Below, piece after piece: positions 33,000-45,300 of a stretch of DNA of 47,227 bases (position 1 is its first letter; the number at the start of each line of letters is the position of its first letter). The stretch is from Byssochlamys sp. IMV 00236. Its lineage: Eukaryota; Ascomycota; Eurotiomycetes; Eurotiales; Thermoascaceae. Under the pieces are notes generated by a model. That model saw nothing but the letters and a program-made list of their open reading frames with translations, searched no databases and was not told the DNA's origin. Where the stretch lies: positions 1 through 47,227 of the forward strand of contig MSJH02000617.1 of the NCBI GenBank assembly GCA_001931875.2, given 5' to 3'. The position numbers were made by a program, and so were the translations under genes.

Positions 33000-35700
33000 A
33001 ATACTTAAAAGACTTTAACTCTTAAACTGCTCTATTTAATAGTCTTTATTATTAACCTCTATTTCTTCTTCTAATATATTATCTATATCCTTATTATTAC
33101 TAATTAGGTTTAGTAATTTAATCTTTTCTCTTTTAAATTATTAATAATTAAGTATTATATCTATATTATTAATTATTACTTTAAACTCCTATTAAATAAT
33201 AAAATTTTTAATATATATAAGAAGTATTAAAGTATAGATTATATTAAGAAGTAGTTAGCTATATTAATAATAGCAGATATCTTAAGTACTGTTAAATAAT
33301 TATTTTATATTAATATTATTTAATAAGATTATAAGAAAATCTTAGGCTATTATTATAAGAATTAGAAATTAATATTTATTAATTCTCTAATAGTTAAAGA
33401 TATTATCTAATTTTAATAAAGTTAATCTAACTTAAGTTAAAATAATATTATATAATTTAAGTATAATATTAAATAAAATATTACCTTTAATAAGATAAGT
33501 TTAAATTTCTTAATAAATACTAATAATACTTAAAGAGAGATAATAATGTTTAAATTATATAAGCGTATAATTTAATATTAAGATTAATAAATAAGTTCTT
33601 AATTATATCTTAATATTTAGATTTTAATTATTATAGTATTAAAATATCTTATAAAAAATCTTTTTATAAGTATTATACTAGTTTTTTATTATATCTTACT
33701 AGACTTAAGTTTTAAAATATTTAAGCTTTAAACTAGGGTAAAAAATTATTATAATTGTATATATAAATCCTTAAGATTTATATATTTTAATATAATAAGT
33801 TTATAACTTATTATAAGCTTTAAATAAAGTATCTTAGAGTTATATCTTCTATATAGCTCTTTTTAATTTTAAACGCTTTATATAGTTATTAAGATAATTA
33901 AAGATAGTATTATAAATTTTAAAAACCTTATAAATTAATAAACTATTTATCTTTAATATAGTAAGAGTAAGATTATAAAATAGCTAAGTTAACTTAATAA
34001 AATATTAAATCTAATACTATTTAATAGGGGATAATATTAGAAAATAAATATCTTTATTAGCTTATAATATAATAAATTATCCGATTACTGCATATAGTTT
34101 AAGAGTATATATAAATATAAGATATATTAAATTCTATTATATCTAGCAATTAAAAAATAATAATTTTAGCTAACTAGTACTTAATTATTATAGTATTAAG
34201 AAATATTCTTAATATTAAAGGCTTATATTAATAAATTTAATAACCTTATAAACTTATATAAAAACCTATTAATATTAATCTAACTTAAGTTAAATAAAGA
34301 ATATATCTTTTTTAATAATATTAGGATACCCTAAGGATATAATAAGCTTTTATCTTTTCTTATATTTTAACTAATACTATTATTAATAAAAGTATTAATA
34401 TAGAGTTTATCTAGTAAAATATTAACTATAAGTTATAAAATATATATTAAATATAGAATATAATAGCAATTTAAAATAAGTTAATTTAATATTATATCTT
34501 AGAAATTTTCTAATAATAAATCTATCTTAAGCTTATTTTTTAAGCTTTTATCTAGCTCTGCTATTAGAGTAATATTATTACTTATATTATCTGTTATAAT
34601 AATAAGAATTTAATATTATAAATTATATTAATAAAGATTCTTTAGTATTATTTTAGCTAAGTTCTTCTTAATATATAATCTATAGATAAGATTAAAAGCT
34701 AAGAATACTTCCCTATATATCTATTTTATATTAATAAAATATCCTATTATAATAAGAAAAGAATATTAACTTTAACTAGTCTAATAATCTAATATTAGAG
34801 AAATTTTTCCTTATTTAAGTAAATATAATAATATTTCTATATAATTAATTTCTTTAAGTTTAAAAAGGTATACTTAAATCTAATATTAATTAAATAATTT
34901 TAGATATAAATTATTAGCAGCTATATATAGCATATAGTAGAACTAAATATATTTAACTATTTAAAATAATTAGTAATATCTTATAATAAAATATAAGATC
35001 TAATTATATAATATATCTAGTATATATATTAGATTAAAGGTTTTCTAATAGAAATATTAGTAATAAAGTTTATAATAATTAGCTAATTCTTACCTTTATA
35101 ATTAATATATTTTAAATATTGCTATTTTTTTAAGTCTTATCTTTAGATCTATATATAGCCCTTTTTATATAAATAGCTATTAAGCTAATACTATTTTCTC
35201 CTTTATAAGGATATTAAAGAAATATTAAGTAATATAAATATTATATATAAGAGAAATTAAATATATTATCTATAATTTTTTAATAGTATTATTATATAGC
35301 TAATTAAGTTTTTAATTTTATCTATTAAAACTTAAACTGCTATTTTATAAACTCTATTTTAATTTATTAAAATTTAAAGATTTAAACTTATTTTAGAAGA
35401 GCTAAATAGATAATAGCCTTTATTTAACTATATCTTATTATTTTAAGTTAGATTAAGTTAAAAGTATTAGTTTTAGATTAAGGCTTAGATTATTTAATAA
35501 GATTATAATTAAAATTAATATCTTAAATATTAGTATTTAAAAATAAAGGAGTTTTATAGGTTTTTATAAAAATATAAATAGTATAATTCTGAAATTATAA
35601 TAAAAGACCTAATAATCTTAATATATCTATATTAAAAAGAGGTAAGGAAAAAAAATTTAAAGATAATAATATAGGCAGTAGTATAATATCTATAGTATTT
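33000..35700 (-). pseudogene. hAT-family transposase, degenerate
   Basis: The minus strand reads from a poorly preserved N-terminal part (35,700-35,060; no BED zinc finger could be recognised) into a clear hAT core. A block ISLILDYQTSQSQYSFL near 34,810-34,760 (expected L-T-x-D-x-W-T-S-x-N) carries the first catalytic Asp. ITDNISNNITLI (34,561-34,605; expected T-D-N-A-S-N-N) carries the second. LNCYYILYLIYILQLI near 34,500-34,455 corresponds to the C-x-x-H-x-L-x-L block. The C-terminal dimerisation domain has FLILIIAQDFLII near 33,340, then LFNST-DICYY (33,235-33,300; expected E-R-L-F-S-x-A). Transcription would run towards the left end. Palindromes at 33,428 and 34,281 fall inside the coding region in the same frame (reading FNLS). 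Stops are numerous. Confidence 0.85.
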
Positions 35701-36303
35701 TAACTTAAGTTAAATTCTTATTTATTATATTTAAAGGTTTTAAAATAAAAATTAAATTATATTAAGCTTTTATAAGATTAAACTAAATTAAATATTTTAT
35801 AACTAAAAACTATTATTATCTCTTAAAATAATAATAAGAAATAAGAGTTTTATCTTATTAAAGAAAAGAGTTATAAATAAGAGAAATTAAGAACTATTAA
35901 AATTTTAAAATATACTAAATAACTTTAACCTAGAAGAAAATATAAGAAATTCTATATTAGAGATAATATACTTAAATCTAACTTAAGTTAGAATTTACTT
36001 AAAAAATCTAATTATAATAATATAGAAATACCTTATTTTTAAAACTTTTTATTTTTCTTTTTCTTCTTACTATTAAATATCTTTTAAAACCTATCTATAT
36101 TAATATTAATAAGCTAAGTTTAGTTAATAAATTATAAAGTAATATGCTTAAAATAAGTTAATAGTAGTACTTTAATTTATTATACTTAAATTACTTATTA
36201 TATTAGAAGATTAATCTTTAAGATTAAGATTTTTTATAAATGCTATATTTTTAAATAAGCGCCTATTTAAATATAACTTAAGTTAGAATTTATATTTACT
36301 ATT

Positions 36304-36603
36304 TGTCACGGTGCTAGCATAAGGGATAGAATAACTAACCCGCTGGCTAATACTTACCTAATCTAGAAAAGTAAGGTCTATACTCTTCTAGATTATATAA
36401 GGAGTTATATAACCTTATAAAAATATCTTCAGCATATAGCTTAATCTAAATTTAAGTTTCTTAAGCTATATCTTATTTACTAAGCCTGCCTATAATAGCC
36501 TATTCTAGTTTAAATTAGCTAAATAGAGATCTTATAGCTAGTCCTAATATTAACTACCTTATTCTATTTATTCTAACCTATTCCCTAAGCCTATATCTTA
36601 ATA
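36304..36603 (+). repeat. Gypsy 5' LTR, 300 bp
   Basis: Starts TGTCACGGTGCTAGCATAAG and ends atatcttaata (probably CA before mutation). It aligns over its full length with the copy at 42,049. This LTR keeps more G+C than its partner. Confidence 0.93.
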
Positions 36604-36649
36604 CTATATAACTTCTATCTAGGAGTTAATACTGTTAATAATACCTGCC

Positions 36650-38240
36650 TTAATTCCTCTATTTCTGCCAATTACTCTAGGGGAGTTTATTAAGTATATT
36701 ATTATTAGCTATAGGCTAGAATAATATAATTATTATTACCTAATATATAAATATATTATTAGAGCTAAGTTATCTATAAATAAAGCTAGCTAATATATTA
36801 AATAAATTAAGGTAAGGTTTTAAGAACTTTAGTAAGAGTTTGCAGCTATATAATAGAGGCTTAAATAAGAAAATACTAACCTCAAGGCTATTTAATAATA
36901 TTAAGAGATATAGCTTAATAAAAAGGAATAATAATATATTTAGGCTATTCTTAAGAGAGATTAAGCTTTCTATATAGCTACTTTTATTATAAATATACTT
37001 ATATTTATATTTAAACCTAAGCCTAGTATTAAGAGACTTATAACTGTTTTAATAGGAGTATTTAAAATATTTATTATTATATCTTCTTCCGCCCTTAAAC
37101 TTTTAGAGAGATTTTTTAATTTAAATAAGTTTAAAGGCAATTAAAAGGACCTTTAGCACTTTATAGCCTAGATCTAAGGGAAAATAATAATTAACTAAGA
37201 CTAATTCTTAACTTCCTAGAGCTATATAGCTTATATAACTAACTGCTTAAAGAATATATCCTATATCTAAGTATTACTATATATTAGAGATAAGACTTAT
37301 ACTTTTAATAACTATTAAGAGATTCTAAATATCTTAGAGTATATATTTAGTAATTCTAATTATATAAATAATATATATAATAAACTGTTTAACCTCTATT
37401 AGACTAATAAGGAATTTAGAATTTTTTTTGCTAAATTCTAGCGCCTAGCGCTAAAAGAAGAAATGCCTAAAGAAATACTATTTATTTTACTTAAGTAAAT
37501 TATTAATTAAGAATTTTAAAGAATATTATTATATAGTTAGCCCCTAAGTTATAAATATTACTAGTTTATTAAATTCTTATAAGACCTTAAGAACTATTAT
37601 TACTAATATATTATAAACTAGCCCTTTACTATAAAAACTTATATTATTATTTTAAAATCTATTTAGTATACTTAGTTTCTCTTATCTACTCTAAGTCTTA
37701 CCCTAGCTATAAGATATAATAATTAGCCCTAGAGAAACCCTGTGTAAAAAAGTAAATTAGCCCTAGTATAGCTATATAACTTAATAGACTTAAGTACTTC
37801 TAGATGCCTAAGCAGGAGAGGATATAGCTTATTATATTATAAAATTAGTATCTGCTTCTACTACAGCTCCTTAGAATATTATATTAGAGATTATTTATAC
37901 CTAGATAACTATTAGAAGATCTAGACTATAGCTATATATAAACCCTATCCTTAGATTCTCTAAATAATTTAGTTTTTAAACTTATATAGTTTATCCCCTA
38001 GCTAGTCTTTAATAAAAGAAATAAGCCTAAAGTAAATTATAGCCAGGCTTAAGAACTATATATTATTTAAATCTTCGCTGCTATTATTTATAGAATTAAC
38101 CTTAAAAAATACCTGTAATAATTAAAATTAATAATACTACCTATAATATTAAAAAGGAAGAAGGAGAAGATTTACTTACTAATTTATACCCTGCTTAATA
38201 TTAGAGCTAAAGGATAAAAATTTATAAATTAAGGATAGGC
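36650..38240 (+). pseudogene. Gypsy gag region, degenerate
   Basis: Plus strand between the 5' LTR and the protease. If stops are read as Gln, a continuous Tyr/Gln/Leu-rich protein appears (for example RDIAQQKGIIIYLGYSQERL near 36,905-36,965, and a coiled, charged middle part), with the length and position of a gag. A clear CCHC zinc knuckle was not found; the expected place is near 37,730-37,870. The assignment rests mainly on position. Confidence 0.55.
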
Positions 38241-38249
38241 TAAAGATTA

Positions 38250-41200
38250 GAAGTTAAAGCCTATTCCTTTAAAGAGCTTAATTATTCTATATATATTTAA
38301 TAGAAGAGAACTAGAGAATAAAAAGATTATATATTATATTTAGATAAATATAAGAATTAAGGACTATTTTAAGAAAGATACTAAGTTCTATATTATCTAA
38401 CTAGCGCATTATCTTATTATCTTAAGACTCTCTTAATTAAAGCGCTATAATTTATACTTATAATTTACTGCTTATAATATTACTTTTAATAGTAATTATT
38501 ATTAAAAGAATTATAATATATCTCTAAAGCTAATTAAAATACTTACCCTATATAATATTCCCCTAAAGGCTTTACCTTAATACCTGCCCTTAAGACCCAG
38601 AAGACTAAAAAAGAGAAATATAGCCTTTATTTCCTTAGCCGCTTGTTCTATCTATACCTAAAGAAATATTTAAATATTTATAATTACCCTAGAGGACCTA
38701 AATATTGTTCTAAGGATTAAATAAGTTTAAAAAGAAAACCCTACCTATTTACTGCTTAAGGAGTTTAAGGATTATATTAATATCTTTTCTCTTAAAAAGG
38801 CTAAGCACCTATTATTATACTATTTTTATAACTATAATATTAAGCTGTTAGAGGAGAAATTACTTCCCTTTAAACCCCTATATATTATATTTTAGAATAA
38901 ATTAAAGGTCCTAAAGGAATAGATTAAAGAAAACTTAAAGAAAGGATTTATCTGCCTAAGCTTATTACCTGCTGCATCTCTAATTCTATTTATTAAGAAG
39001 CCTAATAGAGAGATATAGATCTATATAGATTACTAAGCCCTAAATATAATAATTATTAAAGACTAATATTCTCTGCCTTTAATTAAGGAGACCTTAAATA
39101 ACTTAAAAGAAATAAAGTACTTTATAAAGATTAATATTATTTCTGTATTTAATAACCTTTATATTAAGAAAGGATAAGAATACTTAACTGCCTTCCGCAT
39201 TTAACTTAGCCTATTTAAATTATTAATAATACTATTTAGTTTAATAAGAGTATTAGCAATATTTTAATAGTTTATTAATAATACCTTATAAGATTATCTT
39301 AATATCTTTTATACTATATACCTTAATAATATTTTAGCATATAATATAACCTATTCTAAATATATTTAATATATTTATATTATTCTATAGAAGCTGTATA
39401 AAATAGGCCTATATATAAAAATCTAAAAGTATAAGTTTATTATCTCTAAGATTAAGTTCTTAGGTATTATTATTAATTAAGACTATATTAAGATAGATCT
39501 AGATAAGGTAAAAATAATTGCTAAATAGAAGACCCCGACCTATATAATTAATATATAAGCCTTTATTAAGTTTAGTAACTTTTACTGTTAGTTTATTTAT
39601 AACTTTTCTAAGATAATTATATTGCTTATAAACTTAACCTAGAAGGGAGTTCTCTTTAATTAAATACCCGCCTATTAGTCTAGTTTTAAAGCCTTAAAAG
39701 AAGTATTTATTTAAGCTCTAATCCTAAAGCTATTTAACTAGACCTGTAAGGTTATAGTTAAAACTAACTTATCTAATTATATATTAGCTAAAGTTATATC
39801 TTAGTATAATAATAAAAGAATCTTATATCTTATTATATTTTTTTTAAAAAAGCTCTTTATTATAGAGTATAATTATAAGATTTATAATAAAGAATTACTA
39901 GCAATTATCTGCTGCTTTAAGGAATAGTACCTTAAGCTTAAAAGTATATTATTGCTAATTAAAGTTATTATAAACTACTATAACCTAAAATACTTTATAT
40001 TAATTAAGCTGTTAAACTAGTAATAGGCCTATTAATTTAAGTTCTTATCTTAGTTTAACTTCTAAATTATATACTATTCTAAAAAATAAGAAATAAAGCC
40101 TAATACCTTAACTAAAAGGTTAGAGGATTTCCTTAAGGAGGAGGATAAATAGTTATAGTATTAAAGCTAGACAGTCTTAAAGAAGGAGAACCTTAACTTA
40201 TAGATTTAGAGATCCCTAAAACTAAAAGCTATTACTAGAAATTAAATAGTAAGGCGTATTTACTTTACTAACCTAATAGCTTAAGAGATTAAAAATCTTG
40301 CTAAACCTATAGGAATACTTACCTAACCTGTTTTAAGAAGTTAATCTATTTAGCTTAGAGAAGCTATTTAGTTTATTTTATCGCCTAATTAGTCTATTAA
40401 GATTATTTAATTTATTAAGAAGATAATTTAGTCTATTAAAGAGACTATTTAGCCTATTAAAAAAATAGCCTTACTTATTAAATAAGACTAGTTAAGTTCT
40501 CTTACTATGCCTAATAAACTAAAATATTTATTAAGTATTAAAGACTTATTAGATATAGCTTACTTATTTAATAACTTAATATAGTTTATCTTATAAGCCT
40601 TAGATTATAAAGCTAACTATTATTTTAAGATTATACTAGCTAATTACTAATAAAAAGGAAGATATCTATATTATAGAGACTATTTATATATTCCTAATTA
40701 TAATAAGCTAAGAGCCTACTTATTATAAGAATATTTTAATAAATATATACTTAAATACCTTAGAAAATATAAGCTTTATAACCTAATCTTATAAGAGTAT
40801 TACTGGCTAAATATATACTAATATATAGATTATTAGACTTAGAATTACTATATCTACTGCTGTATTATACTCTTAAATAAAGGCTGCTAAGGAGTTTTAC
40901 GCTAGCTTCTTATCTCTAAATACTCTTAATAAGATATTTTAATAGATTTTATTACTAAACTTATGTCTTATTAAGATTATAATACTATATTAGTTACTAT
41001 AGACTAACTTATAAAGATAAGGTATTTTATTCTCTATTAGGCTATTTGCGATATTGAAAAAATAGCATAATTATATATTTACTATATATAGAAGCTTTAT
41101 AGGCTATTAAAGACTATAATATTTAACTAAGGCCTTTAATTTATTATTACTTTCTAGAAATACTTAATTTAATATTTAGATATTATAAACTTATTATCTA

Positions 41201-42030
41201 CTACTTATTATCCTAAGACTAATAATTAGATTAAAAGGATAAATATTATTTTAGAATAATACTTATATGCTTATATTAGCTATCTATAAGATAATTAGGT
41301 TAATTAGCTATTTCTAGCTAAGTTTATATTAAACTCCTATTATTTTAAGACTATTAGAGTATTATTTTTTTTTACTAATTATAGGTTCTATTTATATATA
41401 GGATTTAAGCCTATTTAGCCTATAAACTAGCCTGCTGCTAGAGATATTAAAGCCTTTATTAAAAAAATATAAGATATTATAGATTATATCTATATCTAGA
41501 TCTATATTACTTAAGCCTATTATAAAGAATAAACTAATTATTATTAAACTTTAGCCTGCTGCTATTATATAGGATAATCTGTTTAGTTAAATATTTAGAA
41601 TATTTATATTTAGCGCCCTTAGAAGAAACTTAATTAGAAGAATCTTAGCCTATTCTATATTACTAAAATTATTAGCCTATATATTTACTAGCTTAATCTA
41701 CCTACCTTAATATATATTTATCTTATATTTAATATTAGCCTGCTTTACTCTATTATTAAAAACTCTATGCCTAAATAGAGATAATCTTTACTACTGCCTG
41801 TTAAAGTTAATAGCCTTAAAAAATAAGTTATTAAAGATATTTTAGACTCTTAATAAGAATATTATAGATATAAAAGCCCTTAATTATAATATATTATTAA
41901 GTAGTTAAGTTATAATAACTTAATTAAAGAGCCTATATATTACCTATAATATATTTAGGAGATTATTATAAATTTCTATTATTACTATTTAAATAAGCTA
42001 AAGCCTAGAAATAGTCTTAATAAAACTTAA
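38250..42030 (+). pseudogene. Gypsy pol (protease-RT-RNase H-integrase-chromodomain), degenerate
   Basis: Plus strand, one frame over long distances. A pre-RT linker reads NIKLLEEKLLPFKPLY near 38,835-38,885 and the RT starts ENLKKGFI near 38,930. Next come SLILFIKKPN and IYIDYQALN (expected R-x-C-V-D-Y-R-x-L-N) near 38,975-39,050, and IYLNNILAY (39,313-39,345), where the Y-L-D-D catalytic box has become Y-L-N-N. RNase H has VKTNLSNYILAKVISQY (expected T-D-A-S) near 39,755-39,810. The integrase has LIDFITKLMSYQDYNTILV near 40,940-41,000, LQFIITFQKYL near 41,130-41,165, and the TTYYPKTNNQIKRIN block near 41,195-41,240. The chromodomain-like end has DILDS-QEYYRYKSP near 41,835-41,880. The pattern matches fungal chromoviral Gypsy elements. 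Confidence 0.9.
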
Positions 42031-42034
42031 CCTT

Positions 42035-42048
42035 AAGAAGGGGAGTAT
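42035..42048 (+). other. Gypsy polypurine tract
   Basis: aagaaggggagtat directly upstream of the 3' LTR start at 42,049; a purine-rich primer for plus-strand DNA synthesis in the expected place. Confidence 0.8.
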
Positions 42049-42348
42049 TATTATAATACTAGTATAGAGGATAAGATAATTAACTTACTAGCTAATACTT
42101 ACCTAATTTAGAAGAGTAAGATTTATATTTTTTTAAATTATATAAAGAGTTATATAACCTTATAAAAATATCTTTAGTATATAGCTTAATTTAAATTTAA
42201 GTTTTTTAAGCTATATCTTATTTATTAAGCCTGCCTATAATAGCCTATTTTAGTCTAAATTAGCTAAATAGAGATCCTGTAGCTAGTCCTAGTATTAACT
42301 ACCTTATTTTATTTATTCTAACCTACTCCCTAAGCTTATATCTTAATA
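42049..42348 (+). repeat. Gypsy 3' LTR, 300 bp
   Basis: Starts tattataatactagtataga and ends tatcttaata, the same length as the 5' LTR. Differences from the 5' LTR are almost all C-to-T or G-to-A in the direction of this copy, so the 3' LTR was mutated more heavily. Confidence 0.93.
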
Positions 42349-42353
42349 TTATT

Positions 42354-45300
42354 TACTCTTTTATTTTACTAAGTAATTTATTATATTAATAATATAAAAT
42401 AATAAACTATAAGATCTTATTATCTTATTAATTACTTATTATTACTATATTAAAAATTACTTTATTTATAAAGTTTTAACTTAAGTTAGTTTAATTAAAC
42501 TATAAGAACTATTATTATTATAACTTACTATTCTCTTAAAATTTTTATCTTATAAAAAACTTTAATTAATATTTATTAAAATCTTAATTTCTTTTTATTT
42601 GCTAAAACCTTAATTAATATTTACTTATTTTATTTTTCTTTTCTTTTATCTTTTTTTTTTCTACTAAAGCCTATTTAAGTTAGCTTAAATTACTTTATTA
42701 CTCTAGTTTTATTATATTATTTATATTAAATCTATAGTCTATAATAAATTAATCTTAGATTTAACTTAAGTTAAATAAAATATACTTATTTATAAGTAAG
42801 CTTTAATAAAGTCTCTTAAGATTTTTTGCTTTTTATATAATAAGTTAAGATTTATATACTTTAGTTATTTTAAGTTTTTTTATTTCTTCTTTTATTTTTT
42901 ATTCTCTATTAATTTTTTTTTAAATAAAAATTTAGTAAATAGACTTAGCTTTATTATATGTATCTTTTTTTACTCTTAAATAGCTTTTTAAATAGTTAAG
43001 TTATAATTAATAATATACTAGGCTAATAATTTATTAATATTATTAATATTAAGCTTTTAATTTTATTATATAAGTAAATTAGCTATCTTTTATAAAGTTT
43101 TAAAATAATTATTTTACTTCTTCTATATTAAGTTAATATTTAACTTAAGTTAGATTAATAATATATATATTTTATTTTAAATAAGATTCTTCTCCTAAGA
43201 GTTAGCTTTTTCTTAGCCTAATTTTAATATTTTAACTATATTAATTTTTATATACTAATAGATCTATAGCGCCTTTAATAAATTAGCCTTTTTCTTTAGT
43301 TTTTTCTTATAATATCTTAAGATATAGATATTCTTAATATTATAATTCTGTTAAAATTATACTCTTATAGTTATATTTTTAAAGTCTATAAAAGTCTATA
43401 TATAATTACCCTATATTATATTAGTTTTAACTTAAATTAGTTTTTTTAAAACTTATAATCTTAATAATATTATTAAACTTTCTTATAATATTTTTAAACT
43501 TATCTTTAATTATTTTTAAATATTTTTATAAGATTTTTATTTAATAATAATAGTTAAACTATAATAGATAAGTTTAATACTCTTTATAGCAGTTCTTATT
43601 CTCCTTAGTAATATTTATATCTTATAGTATATTTAGCGGCTTATTTAATTAGAAAAGATTAGTTTAAATTCTAACTTAAGTTAAATAAAGGCTTATATTT
43701 TATTTTAGGTCTTACTAGCCTTAATAGAGGTCTTTATAAATCTTATTAAGAAGTATATTAATAAAATATATAGCTATATTAAAGTTCTCTATAGTAAGAA
43801 ATAGAATTAATTAAAGTTTATAGGCTTATTAAAATATTTTTAAATAGTTAAATATAGGAAATAAGTAATATTATTCTAGTTAGTATTAGAATATTATATA
43901 CTTAAGTATAGCTTTTAATAGATTAATTATTTTATTTTATAATTTAACCTATAAGTTTTTATAACTAGTTAATATTATATCTCTAGTATTTAATTTAGGT
44001 TAAATTTTATTAAGAAGAGAACTTAAGGTTCTTATTCTTATATAGGTTTTTCTATATTATTATATAGTCCTTATTATTTAATATAATAAGAAATCTTAGT
44101 CTCCTTATAAGATTCTTAAAAAAGGAAATCTCTATTATTAACTATAGTAGAGATAATTTAAAAAACTATTTTTTATCTAAAATAAAGTATAGCTTATTTC
44201 TCTTATAATTAAATTTAAATAGAAAGAATAATATTCTTAATATATTATTATTAGCTTAGTAATAATAATTAATAATAAGTTACTAATTATTTATTAAGAT
44301 ATAAGTATTAAACTTCTTTATAAAGATTTTTATAGCCTATTCTTTAAACCTTTTAAACTTAGCTTTTTAAATTTAACTTAGGTTAAAATAATTAAACTAC
44401 TAAGTAATTTTCTTAACTTATATAGTTTAGTTTTAAATTAATTATAAGCTTACTAAGAGTAAAGTTATAATATACTCTCTTATATAAAATATAAATATAA
44501 TTTAAGATTTATTATATCTATAAGTTCTTTTATAAGAAAGCTTAAGTATATATTATATATTTTAGTAAGATATTAATAATTAGCTAAGCCTATTTTTTAA
44601 AATTATCTATATTTTTAAGTAATTTTTTTTATTATACTTAATCTTTTTATTTAAAGGCCTAAATTAGAGCTAGTATATATTTTTTATCTATATTAAGTCT
44701 TTTTATTTTCTTATAATTTAAGTATAATATAGTTAATAGTTCTATATCTATTTTCTTTTTATTATAAATATTAACTGCCTATAATTAAGCTTATTAATTT
44801 ATAGTTAATTAAATTTTAACTTAAGTTAAAATAAGAATATATATTAAGACTTAATTTTTAAATAATCTTATTTTTAAAGGTCTTAATATAAGTAATAGCT
44901 ATTTAAATTTATTTAAGCAAAAGCTTTAATAGAATAACTTAATAATATTATTTTACTTAAAAAATAAATTTTTAAATAAAATCTAGCTATTTATTAAGAT
45001 AAATAAGTATATCTCTCTTTATTTTATTTTTAGAGCATATAATATTAAAAGCCTTTTTATATATTTTTATAGTATTAATATTATTTATATTATTATTTTT
45101 AATAAAGGTTTTAATAACTTATTTAAAGTTACTATATTCTATTATTGCTTTTATTTAAGTGCTAATATTTTATTATTAAATAGCTACTTAAAATTCTTAC
45201 TTTAAGTTCTTTATATAATCTTTATTAAGATTATAATTTTTTTTTATTTTTTTATTTACTGTTTAGATCTTATATATTAATATATAAAGTCTTAAGAAAT

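Larger units (their letters stand above)
36304..42348 (+). mobile_element. Complete Gypsy (chromodomain-type) LTR retrotransposon nested in the hAT
   Basis: 6,045 bp with two 300-bp LTRs, bounded by the 5-bp target duplication ctatt (36,299-36,303) / ttatt (42,349-42,353, one C/T change). Gene order is gag, protease, RT, RNase H, integrase, as in Gypsy/Metaviridae. It interrupts the palindrome-bearing hAT sequence, so it is the youngest large insertion on the right side. Heavy RIP has closed all frames. Confidence 0.93.

Noticed and set aside
42685..42705. attactctag near 42,690 as the right end of the hAT element
   Set aside because: It matches only part of the expected TATAACTACTCTA, lacks the ccgaacc subterminal repeats, and palindromes continue for more than 4 kb beyond it.
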